From: Apoda limacodes
Taxonomy: Eukaryota > Arthropoda > Insecta > Lepidoptera > Limacodidae
Assembly: GCA_946406115.1 (NCBI GenBank)
Contig: OX291556.1
Coordinates: 11,748,501 to 11,812,500 of the forward strand
DNA length: 64,000 bases
Direction: 5' to 3'
In this document: positions 1 to 11,654 of the stretch, in pieces
Numbering within the stretch: the stretch's first letter is position 1
Layout of the letters: every line of letters starts with the position of its first letter
Program-made: the position numbers and the translations under genes
Notes under the pieces: generated by a model
The model's database searches: none
What the model saw: only the letters and a program-made list of their open reading frames with translations
Told to the model about the DNA's origin: nothing

Positions 1-3000
1 TCTTCTCTTTAAATAATAAAAAATAAAAGTTGAAGAAAATTTCGCAATTTGATACTTATTGGCATAAAAAGTCATCAAGAAAATGCGGTAACACTTAGTG
101 ACGCATATCAAATTGAGCCTCTTTAAACCAGAGAGCATATCAAGTTTTCAAATCACACCTATCTCGGGGTTAACTGTGAGTAAAATGGTTTGCGGTCTAA
201 AAATAATTTTCTTTCAAAATTTCAAACACACCGTAAATCTGTTGGTTAAGGAAAAAGTAACAATCAAAGGCGGTTGAAACAAGCATTTTGTATTGTTCTT
301 ATTAATAAATATTGCTACATGTGTAATACCTCTTCTATTTAAATAATAAAAAATAAAAGTTTAAGAAAATTTGAAAATGTGATATTTATCGGCCTAAAAG
401 GCCATCATAAAAATGCGGTAACACTTACTGACGTATGTCAAATTGAGCCTCGTTAAGCCAGAAAGCATATGAAGTTTTCAAATCACACCTATCTCGGGTT
501 AAACTGTGAGTAAAATGGTTAGCGGCCTAAAAATTATTTTCTTTCAAAATTTAAAACACACCGTAAATCTGTTGGTTAAGGAAAAAGTAACAATAAAAGG
601 CTGTTGAAACAAGCATTTTGTATTTTACTTATTAATAAATATTACTACATGTGTAACACCTCTTCAATTTAAATAATAAAAAATTAAAAGTTGAATAAAA
701 TTTCACAATGTGATACTTATTGGCATAAAAAGTCATCATGAAAATGCGGTAACACTTAGTGACGCATATCAAATTGAACCTCTTTAAACCAGAAAGCATA
801 TAAAGTTTTCAAATCACACCTATCTCGGGGTTAACTGTGAGAAAAATGGTTAGCGGCGTAAAAAATATTTTCTTTCAAAATTTCAAACACACCGGAAATC
901 TGTTAGTTGAGGAAAAAGTTACAATCAAATGCTGTTGAAACAAGCATTTTGTATTGTTCTTATTAATAAATATTACTACATGTGTAACACCTCTTCAATT
1001 TAAATAATAAAAAATTAAAAGTTGAATAAAATTTCACAATGTGATACTTATTGGCATAAAAAGTCATCATGAAAATGCGGTAACACTTAGTGACGCATAT
1101 CAAATTGAGCCTCTTTAAACCAGAAAGCATATCAAGTTTTCAAATCAAACATATCTCGGGGTTAACTGTGAGAAAAATGGTTAGCGGCGTAAAAAATATT
1201 TTCTTTCAAAATTTCAAACACACCGTAAATCTGTTGGTTGAGGAAAAAGTTACAATCAAATGCCGTTAAAACAAGCATTTTGTATTGTTCTTATTAACAA
1301 ATATTGCTACATGTGTAATACCTCTTCTCTTTAAAAAATAAAAAATAAAAGTTTAAGAAAATTTCGCAATGTGATACTTATTGGCATAATAAGTCATCAA
1401 GAAAATGCGGTAACACTTAGTGACGCATATCAAATTGAGCCTCTTTAAACCAGAAAGCATATCAAGTTTTCAAATCAAACCTATCTCGGGGTTAACTGTG
1501 AGAAAAATGGTTAGCGGCGTAAAAAATATTTTCTTTCAAAATTTCAAACACACCGGAAATCTGTTAGTTGAGGAAAAAGTTACAATCAAATGCTGTTGAA
1601 ACAAGCATTTTGTATTGTTCTTATTAATAAATATTACTACATGTGTAACACCTCTTCAATTTAAATAATAAAAAATTAAAAGTTGAATAAAATTTCACAA
1701 TGTGATACTTATTGGCATAAAAAGTCATCATGAAAATGCGGTAACACTTAGTGACGCATATCAAATTGAGCCTCTTTAAACCAGAAAGCATATCAAGTTT
1801 TCAAATCAAACATATCTCGGGGTTAACTGTGAGAAAAATGGTTAGCGGCGTAAAAAATATTTTCTTTCAAAATTTCAAACACACCGTAAATCTGTTGGTT
1901 GAGGAAAAAGTTACAATCAAATGCCGTTAAAACAAGCATTTTGTATTGTTCTTATTAACAAATATTGCTACATGTGTAATACCTCTTCTCTTTAAAAAAT
2001 AAAAAATAAAAGTTTAAGAAAATTTCGCAATGTGATACTTATTGGCATAATAAGTCATCAAGAAAATGCGGTAACACTTAGTGACGCATATCAAATTGAG
2101 CCTCTTTAAACCAGAAAGCATATCAAGTTTTCAAATCAAACCTATCTCGGGGTTAACTGTGAGTAAAATGGTTTGCGGTCTAAAAATAATTTTCTTTCAA
2201 AATTTCAAACACACCGTAAATCTGTTGGTTAAGGAAAAAGTAACAATCAAATGCCGTTGAAACAAGCATTTTGTATTGTTCTTATTAATAAATATTGCTA
2301 CATGTGTAATACCTCTTCTCTTTAAATAATAAAAAATAAAAGTTTAAGAAAATTTCGCAATTTGATACTTATTGGCATAAAAAGTCATCAAGAAAATGCG
2401 GTAACACTTAGTGACGCATATCAAATTGAGCCTCTTTAAACCAGAAAGCATATGAAGTTTTCAAATCACACCTATCTCGGGGTTAACTGTGAGTAAAATG
2501 GTTTGCGGTCTAAAAATAATTTTCTTTCAAAATTTCAAACACACCGTAAATCTGTTGGTTAAGGAAAAAGTAACAATCAAAGGCTGTCGAAACAAGCATT
2601 TTGTATTGTTCTTATTAATAAATATTTCTACATGTGTAATACCTCTTCTATTTAAATAATGAAAAATAAAAGTTTAAGAAAATTTGAAAATGTGATATTT
2701 ATCGGCCTAAAAGGTCATCATAAAAATGCGGTAACACTTACTGACGTATGTCAAATTGAGCCTCGTTAAGCCAGAAAGCATATGAAGTTTTCAAATCACA
2801 CCTATCTCGGGGTTAACTATGAGTAAAATGGTTAGCGGCCTAAAAATTATTTTCTTTCAAAATTTAAAACACACCGTTAATCTGTTGGTTAAGGAAAAAG
2901 TAACAATAAAAGGCTGTTGAAACAAGCAGTTTGTATTTTACTTATTAATAAATATTACTACATGTGTAACACCTCTTCAATTTAAATAATAAAAAATTAA

Positions 3001-3112
3001 AAGTTGAATAAAATTTCACAATGTGATACTTATTGGCATACAAAGTCATCATGAAAATGCGGTAACACTTAGTGACGCATATCAAATTGAGCCTTTTTAA
3101 ACCAGGAAGCAT
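1..3112 (+). repeat. 330-bp satellite, left (forward) half of an inverted array
   Basis: Head-to-tail tandem repeat with a 330-331 bp period. Units begin with the phase marker TCTTC near 1, 331, 661, 992, 1323, 1653, 1984, 2314, 2644 and 2974; the last is cut at about 3112 where orientation flips. Each unit carries the same landmarks: AAATGCGGTAACACTTA, then TATCTCGGGGTTAACTGTGAG, then a purine-rich stretch before ACATGTGTAA. Units differ by scattered substitutions, and variants recur: those at 1, 331 and 661 resemble those at 2314, 2644 and 2974, and about 820-1502 matches about 1481-2163 almost perfectly. That implies higher-order duplication by unequal exchange. The array runs off the left edge, so its true length is unknown. 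No conserved ORF or CENP-B box was seen, and I do not recognise the satellite. Confidence 0.95.
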
Positions 3113-6100
3113 CAAATGCTTGATTCAATAGCAACATAACTTTTTCCTCAACTAACAGATTTACGGTGTGTTTGAAATTTTGAAAGCATATATTTTTTAG
3201 GCCGCTAACCATTTTTCTCACAGTTAACCCCGAGATAGGTGTGATTTGAAAACTTCATATGCTTTCTGGTTTAACGAGGCTCAATTTGACATACGTTACT
3301 AAGTGTTACCGCATTTTTATGATGACCGTTTAGGCCGATAAGTATCACATTGTGAAATCTTCTTCAACTTTTATTTTTTTATTATTTAAATAGAAGACGT
3401 ATTACACATGTAGCAATATTTATTAATAAGAACAATACAAAATGCTTGTTTCAATGGCATTTGATTGTAACTTTTTCCTCAACTAACAGATTTACGGTGT
3501 GTTTGAAATTTTGAAAGAAAATATTTTTTAGGCCGCTAACCATTTTTCTCACAGTTAACCCCGAGATAGGTGTGATTTGAAAACTTGATATGCTTTCTGG
3601 TTTAAAGAGGCTCAATTTGATATGCGTCACTAAGTGTTACCGCATTTTCATGACGACTTTTTATGCCAATAAGTATCACATTGTGAAATTATTTTCATCT
3701 TTTAATTTTTTATTATTTAAATAGAAGACGTATTACACATGTAGCAATATTTATTAATAAGAACAATACAAAATGCTTGTTTCAATGGCATTTGATTGTA
3801 ACTTTTTCCTCAACTAACAGATTTACGGTGTGTTTGAAATTTTGAAAGAAAATATTTTTTAGGCCGCTAACCATTTTTCTCACAGTTAACCCCGAGATAG
3901 GTGTGATTTGAAAACTTGATATGCTTTCTGGTTTAAAGAGGCTCAATTTGATATGCGTCACTAAGTGTTACCGCATTTTCATGACGACTTTTTATGCCAA
4001 TAAGTATCACATTGTGAAATTATTTTCATCTTTTAATTTTTTATTATTTAAATTGAAGAGGTATTTCACATGTGGCAATATTTATTAATAAGAACAATAC
4101 AAAATGCTTGTTCCAACAGCCTTTGATTGTTACTTTTTCCTTAACCAACAGATTTACGGTGTGTTTGAAATTTTGAAAGAAAATAATTTTTAGGCCGCTA
4201 ACCATTTTTCTCACAGTTAACCCCGAGATAGGTGTGATTTGCAAACTTGATATGGTTTCTGGTTTAAAGAGGCTCATTTTGATATGTGTCACTAAGTGTT
4301 ACCGCATTTTCATGATGACTTTTTATGCCAATAAGTATCACATTGTGAAATCTTCTTCAACTTTTATTTTTTTATTATTTAAATAGAAGACGTATTACAC
4401 ATGTAGCAATATTTATTAATAAGAACAATACAAAATGCTTGTTTCAACAGCCTTTGATTTTTTTCTTTTTCCTTAACCAACAGATTTACGGTGTGTTTGA
4501 AATTTTGAAAGAAAATAATTTTTAGGCCGCTAACCATTTTTCTCACAGTTAACCCCGAGATAGGTGTGATTTGAAAACTTCATATGCTTTCTGGTTTAAC
4601 GAGGCTCAATTTGACATACGTTACTAAGTGTTACCGCATTTTTATGATGACCTTTTAGGCCGATAAGTATCACATTGTGAAATTTTCTTCAACTTTTATT
4701 TTTTTATTATTTAAATAGAAGAGGTATTACACATGTAGCAATATTTATTAATAAGAACAATACAAAATGCTTGTTTCAACAGCCTTTGATTTTTTCTTTT
4801 TCCTTAACCAACAGATTTACGCTGTGTTTGAAATTTTGAAAGAAAATAATTTTTAGGCCGCTAACCATTTTACTCACAGTTAACCCCGAGATAGGTGTGA
4901 TTTGAAAACTTCATATGCTTTCTGGTTTAACGAGGCTCAATTTGACATACGTCAGTAAGTGTTACCGCATTTTTATGATGACCGTTTAGGCCGATAAATA
5001 TCACATTTTCAAATTTTCTTAAACTTTTGTTTTTATTATTTAAATAGAAGAGGTATTACACATGTAGCTATATTTATTAATAAGAACAATACAAAATGCT
5101 TGTTTCAACGGCATTTGATTGTTACTTTTTCCTCAACTAACAGATTTACGGTGTGTTTGAAATTTTGAAAGAAAATACTTTTTACGCCGCTAACCATTTT
5201 TTCACAGTTAACCCCGAGATAGGTGTGATTTGAAAACTTCATATGCTTTCTGGTTTAATGAGGCTCAATTTGATATGCGTCACTAAGTGTTACCGCATTT
5301 TCTTGATGACTTTTTATGCCAATAAGTATCACATTGTGAAATTATCTTCAACTTTTAATTTTTTATTATTTAAATTGAAGAGGTGTTACACATGTAGTAA
5401 TATTTATTAATAAGAACAATACAAAATGCTTGTTTCAACAGCCTTTGATTGTTACTTTTTCCTTAACCAACAGATTTACGGTGTGTTTGAAATTTTGAAA
5501 GAAAACAATTTTTAGGCCGCTAACCATTTTTCTCACAGTTAACCCCGAGATAGGTGTGATTTGAAAACTTGATATGCTTTCTGGTTTAAAGAGGCTCAAT
5601 TTGATATGCGTCACTAAGTGTTACCGCATTTTCATGATGACTTTTTATGCCAATAAGTATCACATTGTGAAATTATTTTCAACTTTTAATTTTTTATTAT
5701 TTAAATTGAAGAGGTATTACACATGTAGCAATATTTATTAATAAGAACAATACAAAATGCTTGTTCCAACAGCCTTTGATTGTTACTTTTTCCTTAACCA
5801 ACAGATTTACGGTGTGTTTGAAATTTTGAAAGAAAACAATTTTTAGGCCGCTAACCATTTTTCTCACAGTTAACCCCGAGATAGGTGTGATTTGAAAACT
5901 TGATATGCTTTCTGGTTTAAAGAGGCTCAATTTGATATGCGTCACTAAGTGTTACCGCATTTTCATGATGACTTTTTATGCCAATAAGTATCACATTGTG
6001 AAATTATTTTCAACTTTTAATTTTTTATTATTTAAATTGAAGAGGTATTACACATGTAGCAATATTTATTAATAAGAACAATACAAAATGCTTGTTCCAA

Positions 6101-6368
6101 CAGCCTTTGATTGTTACTTTTTCCTTAACCAACAGATTTACGGTGTGTTTGAAATTTTGAAAGAAAATATTTTTTACGCCGCTAACCATTTTTCTCACAG
6201 TTAACCCCGAGATAGGTGTGATTTGAAAACTTCATATGCTTTCTGGTTTAACGAGGCTCAATTTGACATACGTCACTAAGTGTTACCGCATTTTTATGAT
6301 GACCTTTTAGGCCGATAAGTATCACATTGTGAAATTTTCTTTTACTTTAATTTTATATTATTTAAATT
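3113..6368 (-). repeat. 330-bp satellite, right (inverted) half of the array
   Basis: The same satellite as on the left, now on the minus strand, in about 9.8 units. The reverse-complemented phase marker GAAGA falls near 3393, 3724, 4055, 4386, 4718, 5047, 5377, 5708 and 6039. The first unit is partial and abuts the forward array at about 3112 with no spacer. The last unit decays at about 6360 into an ATATATAT tract. Two adjacent units, about 3375-3720 and 3706-4051, look identical, which points to a recent single-unit duplication. Two 82-codon open frames (4044-4292 and 5697-5945, minus) are the same satellite phase read through units that happen to lack a stop. They are not convincing genes. 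Confidence 0.95.
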
Positions 6369-6640
6369 ATATATATATTTGTTTAATTTTTAACCGGTTT
6401 CTCATTATTTTGGTCTATTTATTGTTATATCCGTTTAATTCAGTAAATTATTTCATTAAAATCCCATACTTTTCAATTTGGTCGGATTATAAAAGGCCGC
6501 TAACTTAGGCCGCTAACTTCACACCGGTATAATACTTTTATCTTTTTTTATCCCCAAATTGGGATTCCATGGGAAACATACAAAAATTTTAATGGTATCC
6601 CATATTTTTATAACTCCAGCAAAGCAATTTTATTCAAGCA
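6369..6640. other. Satellite flank with two stray satellite-like motifs
   Basis: AT-rich non-coding DNA. At about 6495-6521 the satellite motif GGCCGCTAAC occurs twice, 16 bp apart, outside the array. Either the array once extended further, or a short piece was copied here. Nothing else is recognised. Confidence 0.5.
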
Positions 6641-6644
6641 ATCA

Positions 6645-6895
6645 CTCAGTAATGTAAAAAACCAATTACTATCATAACCTTTTGTACAAAGAATCCTGAA
6701 GCGGACTAAGCTCCGTTTCAATTTATCTACTCATGGCTTTTAATTAGAATCCCGTTTCCGCAAGCCCTAGTAACTCTATTAAATTTATCCAATTACAGAA
6801 CCTTATAACTTATGGAAAGTAATAGTCAGCTGGGAACTAACAAGAAAGAAGCGGTAAATTTATTGTTTTATTTCTAGGCTAAATATGTTCGTACT
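6645..6895 (+). repeat. Dispersed repeat 'GAATCCTGAAGCGGACTAAG', copy A
   Basis: About 250 bp that closely matches 11655-11905 on the same strand. Shared blocks are GAATCCTGAAGCGGACTAAG, TAGAATCCCGTTTCCGCAAG, and the region with CAGCTG and AGGCT near its right end. No ORF or terminal inverted repeats are seen. The family is not recognised. Confidence 0.75.
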
Positions 6896-6984
6896 TTTGT
6901 CAGTCACAAATCGTGCAAACTAAAAAGTTAAAAATAAATCATGCGTACATTGAACATTGAGCTATGTGTTCTTCCCCTTGTACT

Positions 6985-7401
6985 AGTATAGTCCCACTTA
7001 TATTATAATTGCAAAGATTTGGATGTTTGTTACTCAATCACGGTTCAACCACTGGACGGTTTGGGATTAAACTTGGCACACGTTAAGGTCTTGGAATATT
7101 AATCCCAAAAAATTTAAATTCCCCGCGGAAATAACTATAACGTTTGTTACTCAATGCTGCCGCAACAGAGCATCCAATTTAGATGAAATTTGCACAAAGA
7201 TAGATGAAGATACGGAGACAGACAAAGGCTACTTTTTGTCTCGGAAAATTAAAAAGTTCCCACGGGAGTAGCTATAACTGAATTCCACTTGAACGAACTA
7301 TACTATTGCAACTATAGCTTGCTGTAAAGAATTTCTTTAGTATAATAATCCCACGACGATAACCAAATTTAGGGCGGATGGAGCTGCGGTCAAAAGCTAG
7401 T
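6985..7401 (+). mobile_element. Helitron-like (or RTE-tail) lepidopteran repeat, copy 1
   Basis: It shares with 55040-55360 the blocks GTTTGTTACTCAATCACG, CCACTGGACGG, 'GGGATTAAACTTGGCA' and an end block ATTTAGGGCGG...CAAAAGCTAGT. An inner piece partly repeats (two GTTTGTTACTCAAT blocks, near 7027 and 7144). The CTAG/T end would fit a Helitron terminus (ends in CTRR, inserts between A and T), but I cannot exclude an RTE-derived 3' tail. It is non-coding. Confidence 0.6.
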
Positions 7402-7720
7402 ATTATATGGTCTGTGCTCTTGATGTCGAATGCCAAAAAATAATTGTCTCGTACCTTTGCTAAGCTTTTATTTTACTGTGTCCCAGTATTTATGATAAAA
7501 AAAAAGAATGTGACATGCCATGCTGCCATTAATCTAATGATATAAATAGTAATTTTATTCAAATTATATTGTATATAATAGGCGTAACTTTGATATAGAG
7601 TAGTTGACTTTCGTGGTAACAAGAAGTTTATTTTCCAGCCGTGTACTGTAATCTGGTAATTACGAGCCATAAAGCGTGACTTCATTTTATTATGCTTTCA
7701 GTGGAACTGGTATTTTAATG
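7402..7720. other. AT-rich spacer, no feature seen
   Basis: Contains a 70-codon minus-strand open frame (7473-7685) that is low complexity and resembles nothing. No repeat or RNA gene was identified. Confidence 0.5.
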
Positions 7721-8066
7721 ATACATAAATAGTGCCATGTTTTCCAAATATATGAATATGAATGTGTATAAATATTTTCATACAAAGCTGCAGTTAACTC
7801 GAACCAGGACTTGAACCTGCAACAATCTTTACAGTCCGCGTAAGTGCTCTACTAATTGAGCTTTCGAGACACAACAGAACTCTGGCTAATGAAAATACCA
7901 ACTACTTGTTGGACCTAGATTTGGTATTTACGATTTACTTTCTCCGATGATTCTATCCTACAAGTACTCTCAAATAAAGAAAACTTATACTCTATGTATG
8001 TATATCTTTTTCCTAAATTCTATGAAGAGTTGAACATTTGTAAGATTGATGTACTAGACTATTAAA
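7720..8066. repeat. Composite SINE: tRNA-like head (minus) beside a tail (plus)
   Basis: On the minus strand about 7875-7795 reads as a degenerate tRNA: an A-box-like AGCTCAATTAGTAGAGCAC and a near-canonical B box GGTTCAAGTCCTGGTTCGA. About 7930-8066 on the plus strand matches the tail block at 20830-20700 (reverse strand) and at about 10660-10760, including TAAGATTGATGTACTAG. The tRNA portion is too diverged, and has no paired acceptor stem, to be a functional tRNA gene. A tRNA-derived SINE is the best reading. Confidence 0.6.
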
Positions 8067-8700
8067 AGTTTGAATATGAGTGTGAAGTTTTGTCACTAGT
8101 ATTATGAAGTTAGTACAACACCTTCAGACCAAACTTATACAGTTCCAACGTATTTGATGAGATCCTCGACGTATAATCTAGTCAACAAGTGCTTTTTTGT
8201 TCAACTTTTTTCAGCAGTCTCGGAAAAATATGATTGATTTTTGAATTTTGAAAAAATTAAGTTTTAGAATTCATTAAATTCCACTCGAAAACAATTTGCA
8301 AAAGTTATAAACAATTTACGATTGCAAACAATTTTATTTTAGAAAAAAAAGCAATTTCATCCTTTTTTTTCCAGAGGATTCCTCGTTTGGAAAAAGTTTA
8401 GAGGGTAGAGGGTTTAATTCAGAATCAGATTAGCTTCTTAAAAGATAAAATTGCTTGACGTTTAACATTTGCCTCAAGATAATAATAAAAAAAGATAATA
8501 ATATTACATCACGACACTCTCCGAAGGGATGGTGAACGATATTACGAAGTATGCTCGTGACATGTCGTTAAAAAATAACTAATAATATAATCTATAATAC
8601 AATATTATGATCCATAAATATGAAGAAATTTGAATGTAGGTTTGTTTGTTTGTTTGACCTTCCTTCACGTCACAACGGATCATCCAATAACCGAATTGGA
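8067..8700. other. AT-rich DNA, no gene seen
   Basis: Includes a short (GTTT)n tract at about 8641-8657 and a short block with CAACGGATCATCCAATAAC that looks repeat-derived. Opposed 66- and 86-codon frames overlap here and in the LINE 3' end; neither has protein-like composition. Confidence 0.45.
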
Positions 8701-8704
8701 TGTA

Positions 8705-10415
8705 AACTTTATAGAATAGAATGGAACAGAATATACTTCTATTGTACACCAAATAAATTAAAACTAAACATTCATACAATCTTATATATTATAGTACAAC
8801 TAGGCGGCCTAATCGCTATAAAGCGATCTCTTACAGGCAACCTTAAGTTACAAGTAATGAAAAAGGAGCAAAATAAGTAGGTGTCACAGGAGGAGAAAAG
8901 TTACAAAGAGAAAATAATACTAAATACTTATGTAATTGTATAAAATAAATAAATACATGAACATACATATAGTTATATAAAGATACTTCTATATACGTGT
9001 ATACATACATACCTATATTACATTATTGTAAGGATATTCAAATTATACTCAAGTATTAATAACAAGACAGAATTTATAAATTGAAGTTAAGACAGTGGAT
9101 TTGAACCAGTTTTTTAAAAGTGTCAGCGGATTGTGAGCGCCTGATAGATAAAGGTAGAAAGTTCCATAATTTTATTGCACAAACAGTAAACGATAAACTC
9201 TAAAAATTGGTACTATGACTGGGTGATTTAATATGAGGCTAGTAGAGGAGGAATTAGAGTAGAAGAGCTAATAAACTGAAATCGCTCCTTTAGGTAGATT
9301 GGGGTTGATGGATTGAATAGCACGTTGTATAAAAGACTTAAAACATGAGCATTCCGGCGAAAGCGGATTGGGAGCCTCTTGAGTTCAGTGCGAAATTTAG
9401 AAATGTGGTCATATTTGCGGATTCCAAATATAAACCGAATACAAAGATTTTGAAGCCTCTCAAGTTTGTCAAGTTGCTCCTCTGTAAGATTTGTACAGCA
9501 AGCGTCAGCATAATCGAGGACAGGAAGAAGCAAAGATTGTGCAAGCAAAATTTTAGTGGGAACCGGTAGAAGATTACGTAGACGTCGTAGGAATCCAACT
9601 GAGGCAAAAAAAAATCAGCAGATGTAATAAGTTTCTTGGGCAATGGTATGAATTTTTCCAAGCATTGGGAAAAATACCTGAGGTAATGGAAGAATTGAAG
9701 ATATGAGTGATAATAGGAGTAATCAGGTCAAAAATAGGGACAATCATAGTACGGCTAATGCAATCGCTACCAACAGCACTGGATGATATAGCCAAAACAC
9801 ACTTCCTAACATCACAATCAGTAAATTGATGAAAAGTAAAAGGAGAGAAGTCAGGAGTTGGATTTGAAGAAAGATTATTAAGCGTGCTAGCTTTTTTACT
9901 GCTATCAAAAGCAGCTACGGAAATAAAATGTTGATTGAGTTCATTTAAGTTTAAATTATTAGCTTAGGAAGATGACTGTGTTTTGCCAACTCCTAGTGAC
10001 TTAAGAAACTTCCAGATTTTAGCTGGATCCCCGTTTTCAACGAAACTATAGATATGGCGTCGTTGTGCGTCCCTACACACTGTATTGCAGCGATTTCGAA
10101 GACGTTTATATTTAGCAAGATTCTCCTCTGTGGGCTCTCTTTTGAATTTTGCTTTAGCATTATTACGTTTTTTTTGAAGCACTCTAATTTCTTCACTAAG
10201 TCATGGTGCAGGCAAATGTTTTACACGCAATATTCTGACAGGTGCATGGATGTCATACAATTGAGTCAAAAGCGAGTTAAACACTAACACATTTTCGTCA
10301 ACTGAGTTAGCATTAACAACTACCGACCAATCGGTGTTGGCAACGTCTTTACGTAATTGCTCCAAGTTCATTCCACTAAAATTACGCTGCGAAAGTAGTC
10401 TCGATATGTATTTGA
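8705..10415 (-). mobile_element. Decayed non-LTR retrotransposon (LINE), RT core deleted
   Basis: Read on the minus strand from 10415 down. About 10400-9964 encodes the linker between endonuclease and reverse transcriptase (for example KIWKFLKSLGVGK). After one in-frame stop at 9964-9966 the same frame continues into the start of the RT domain (SSSAVGSDCISRTMIVPIF, then IFNSSITSGIFPNAWK). The frame then shifts, and the central RT, including the catalytic FADD/YADD box, is missing. Reading resumes at the thumb/C-terminal part (LLAQSLLLPVLDYADACCTN, about 9550-9490) and goes on through LWNFLPLSIRRSQ at about 9130. The 3' UTR includes the AGAGATCGCTTTATAGCGAT motif near 8820-8840 and an ATTCT-rich tail at about 8705-8730. 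It is 5' truncated and lacks an endonuclease. The clade (jockey/I/CR1 group) is uncertain. It is not functional. Confidence 0.85.
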
Positions 10416-10565
10416 TTCAAATTATTTTTCGTATCTGAAGTTTTAATATTTTGAAATATGACGTAAATGATAAACATAAAACGTTCGTACCACAGTTAAA
10501 GATCTTTTATTTTATTCCGAAATAATACTCAAAACGTTATCGGATCCATGTATCGCGATTCCGAC
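10416..10565. other. Spacer between LINE and SINE
   Basis: AT-rich, with nothing recognised. Confidence 0.4.
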
Positions 10566-10569
10566 ACAT

Positions 10570-10790
10570 AATGTTGAAACAGTTGCAGGTTCAAGTCCTG
10601 GCTTAAAGCTAATCTTTTGACTGCATCTTTGCTATAAAATGTAGTATTGATAATGTAGACTAAACTTCAGGGAGTCATAAAGAAAGAGAGAGTATTTCTA
10701 TCTATGTATATTTATATTTTATTTCTTAATTCTATGAAGATTTTGTGTATTTGTAATACTATAAGTTTATAAGTCACTAGGAGTTGTTTG
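10570..10790 (+). repeat. tRNA-derived SINE, head and tail in the same direction
   Basis: It starts with a B-box block, GGTTCAAGTCCTGG, followed by CTTTTGACTGCATC (shared with 20915-20935) and a tail ending near AATTCTATGAAGATTTTG. It is the same family as 7720-8066 and 20700-20940, but here head and tail point the same way. The 5' part (A box) is missing or too diverged. Confidence 0.55.
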
Positions 10791-11370
10791 ATTCCTACAC
10801 TGTAATTTTTTTAAAAGCCTTTTATAGGATTCAGTGCTTCACTACGACATATCAATTCAATACGTAAATAAAATCTCCAAGATTCCAAGAGAATAAAATC
10901 TACAAATCACCGTGCAATCTGTACACCGTGACTGCAGTTCATGCAACTGCACCCAAGTGCAGCACACATACAACGTACTGGCACTGACTAATATAACAGT
11001 TTGCGTGAATTTACCGACGACCGCTATTGCAAACCGCAGTCACAAATAGTCACAATCACAACTCGGCACTCTGCACATCGGTGCTTTGTAAATGGCAGCC
11101 ATTGATTTACCGGAAGTTTGAGTTTGCAATTTCGTAGGCTTTGAATACAATAGACAAGCATATACCTAAATTTAAATTACATGCATGTAATTGAAATTTA
11201 ATTTAGATAGTCTTTTCTACAATATTTTGCTATGATGCTATTAAATTATTCCTACAACAATATTTTTCTATTTAATCTTTACTATGTAATATAATAAGGC
11301 GAGTTAAGCGAAAACTAAGTGAAAACATGGGCGAGCAATGCGATGACCGGAATTGGAAGTTATTAAAATT
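10791..11370. other. Unassigned DNA with a CA-rich, more GC-balanced block
   Basis: About 10900-11110 is richer in GC and in TGCA/CACA words than its surroundings (several ACTGCAG/GTGCAG words). It has no open frame of note. It could be a decayed repeat or a short regulatory or exonic segment; the sequence alone does not decide. Confidence 0.35.
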
Positions 11371-11374
11371 ACTC

Positions 11375-11560
11375 GACTCCCTCGCAGCTTAGTTGGTAGT
11401 GTGGTTGGCTGCAGTGCAGAGGGTTTGGGTTTGATTCCCGCAATGGACACTACATTTACGTGTTAAATATTTGTGTTTGTCTGAAGTCTGGGTTTATATA
11501 ATATATGATATGTATATGTATGTATTTACAAAAAAAAGTATATAAGTATTTGTATATGTT
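11375..11560 (+). repeat. tRNA-derived SINE (family 'CAGCTTAGTTGGTAG')
   Basis: An A-box-like stretch (GCAGCTTAGTTGGTAGTGTGG) and a B-box-like GGGTTTGATTCCCGC are followed by a TTTGTGTTTGTCTGAAGTCTGGG tail and an AT-rich end with TATGTATGTAT. The tail is shared with 36353-36530 and, in reverse, with 61863-62107. It is a SINE rather than a tRNA gene: the tRNA stems do not pair and the tail is conserved. Confidence 0.7.
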
Positions 11561-11654
11561 GTCTGCTTTTAGTAAAACAAAACGAAAACATCATTTAGTT
11601 TTCTTGCCAGCCTTCATACGTCCCCACGTCTTTTTTTTTTCTTGATATAGTAAT

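Noticed and set aside
4044..4292. 82-codon frame, and its twin at 5697-5945, both in the satellite
   Set aside because: They are the same satellite phase in units that lack a stop. Neighbouring units are interrupted, so this reflects monomer sequence rather than coding selection.
1..6368. CRISPR array
   Set aside because: The repeats are 330 bp without unique spacers, in a eukaryotic genome; this is satellite DNA.
7795..7875. tRNA gene on the minus strand
   Set aside because: A and B boxes are present, but the acceptor stem does not pair and the sequence continues into a SINE tail shared with other copies.
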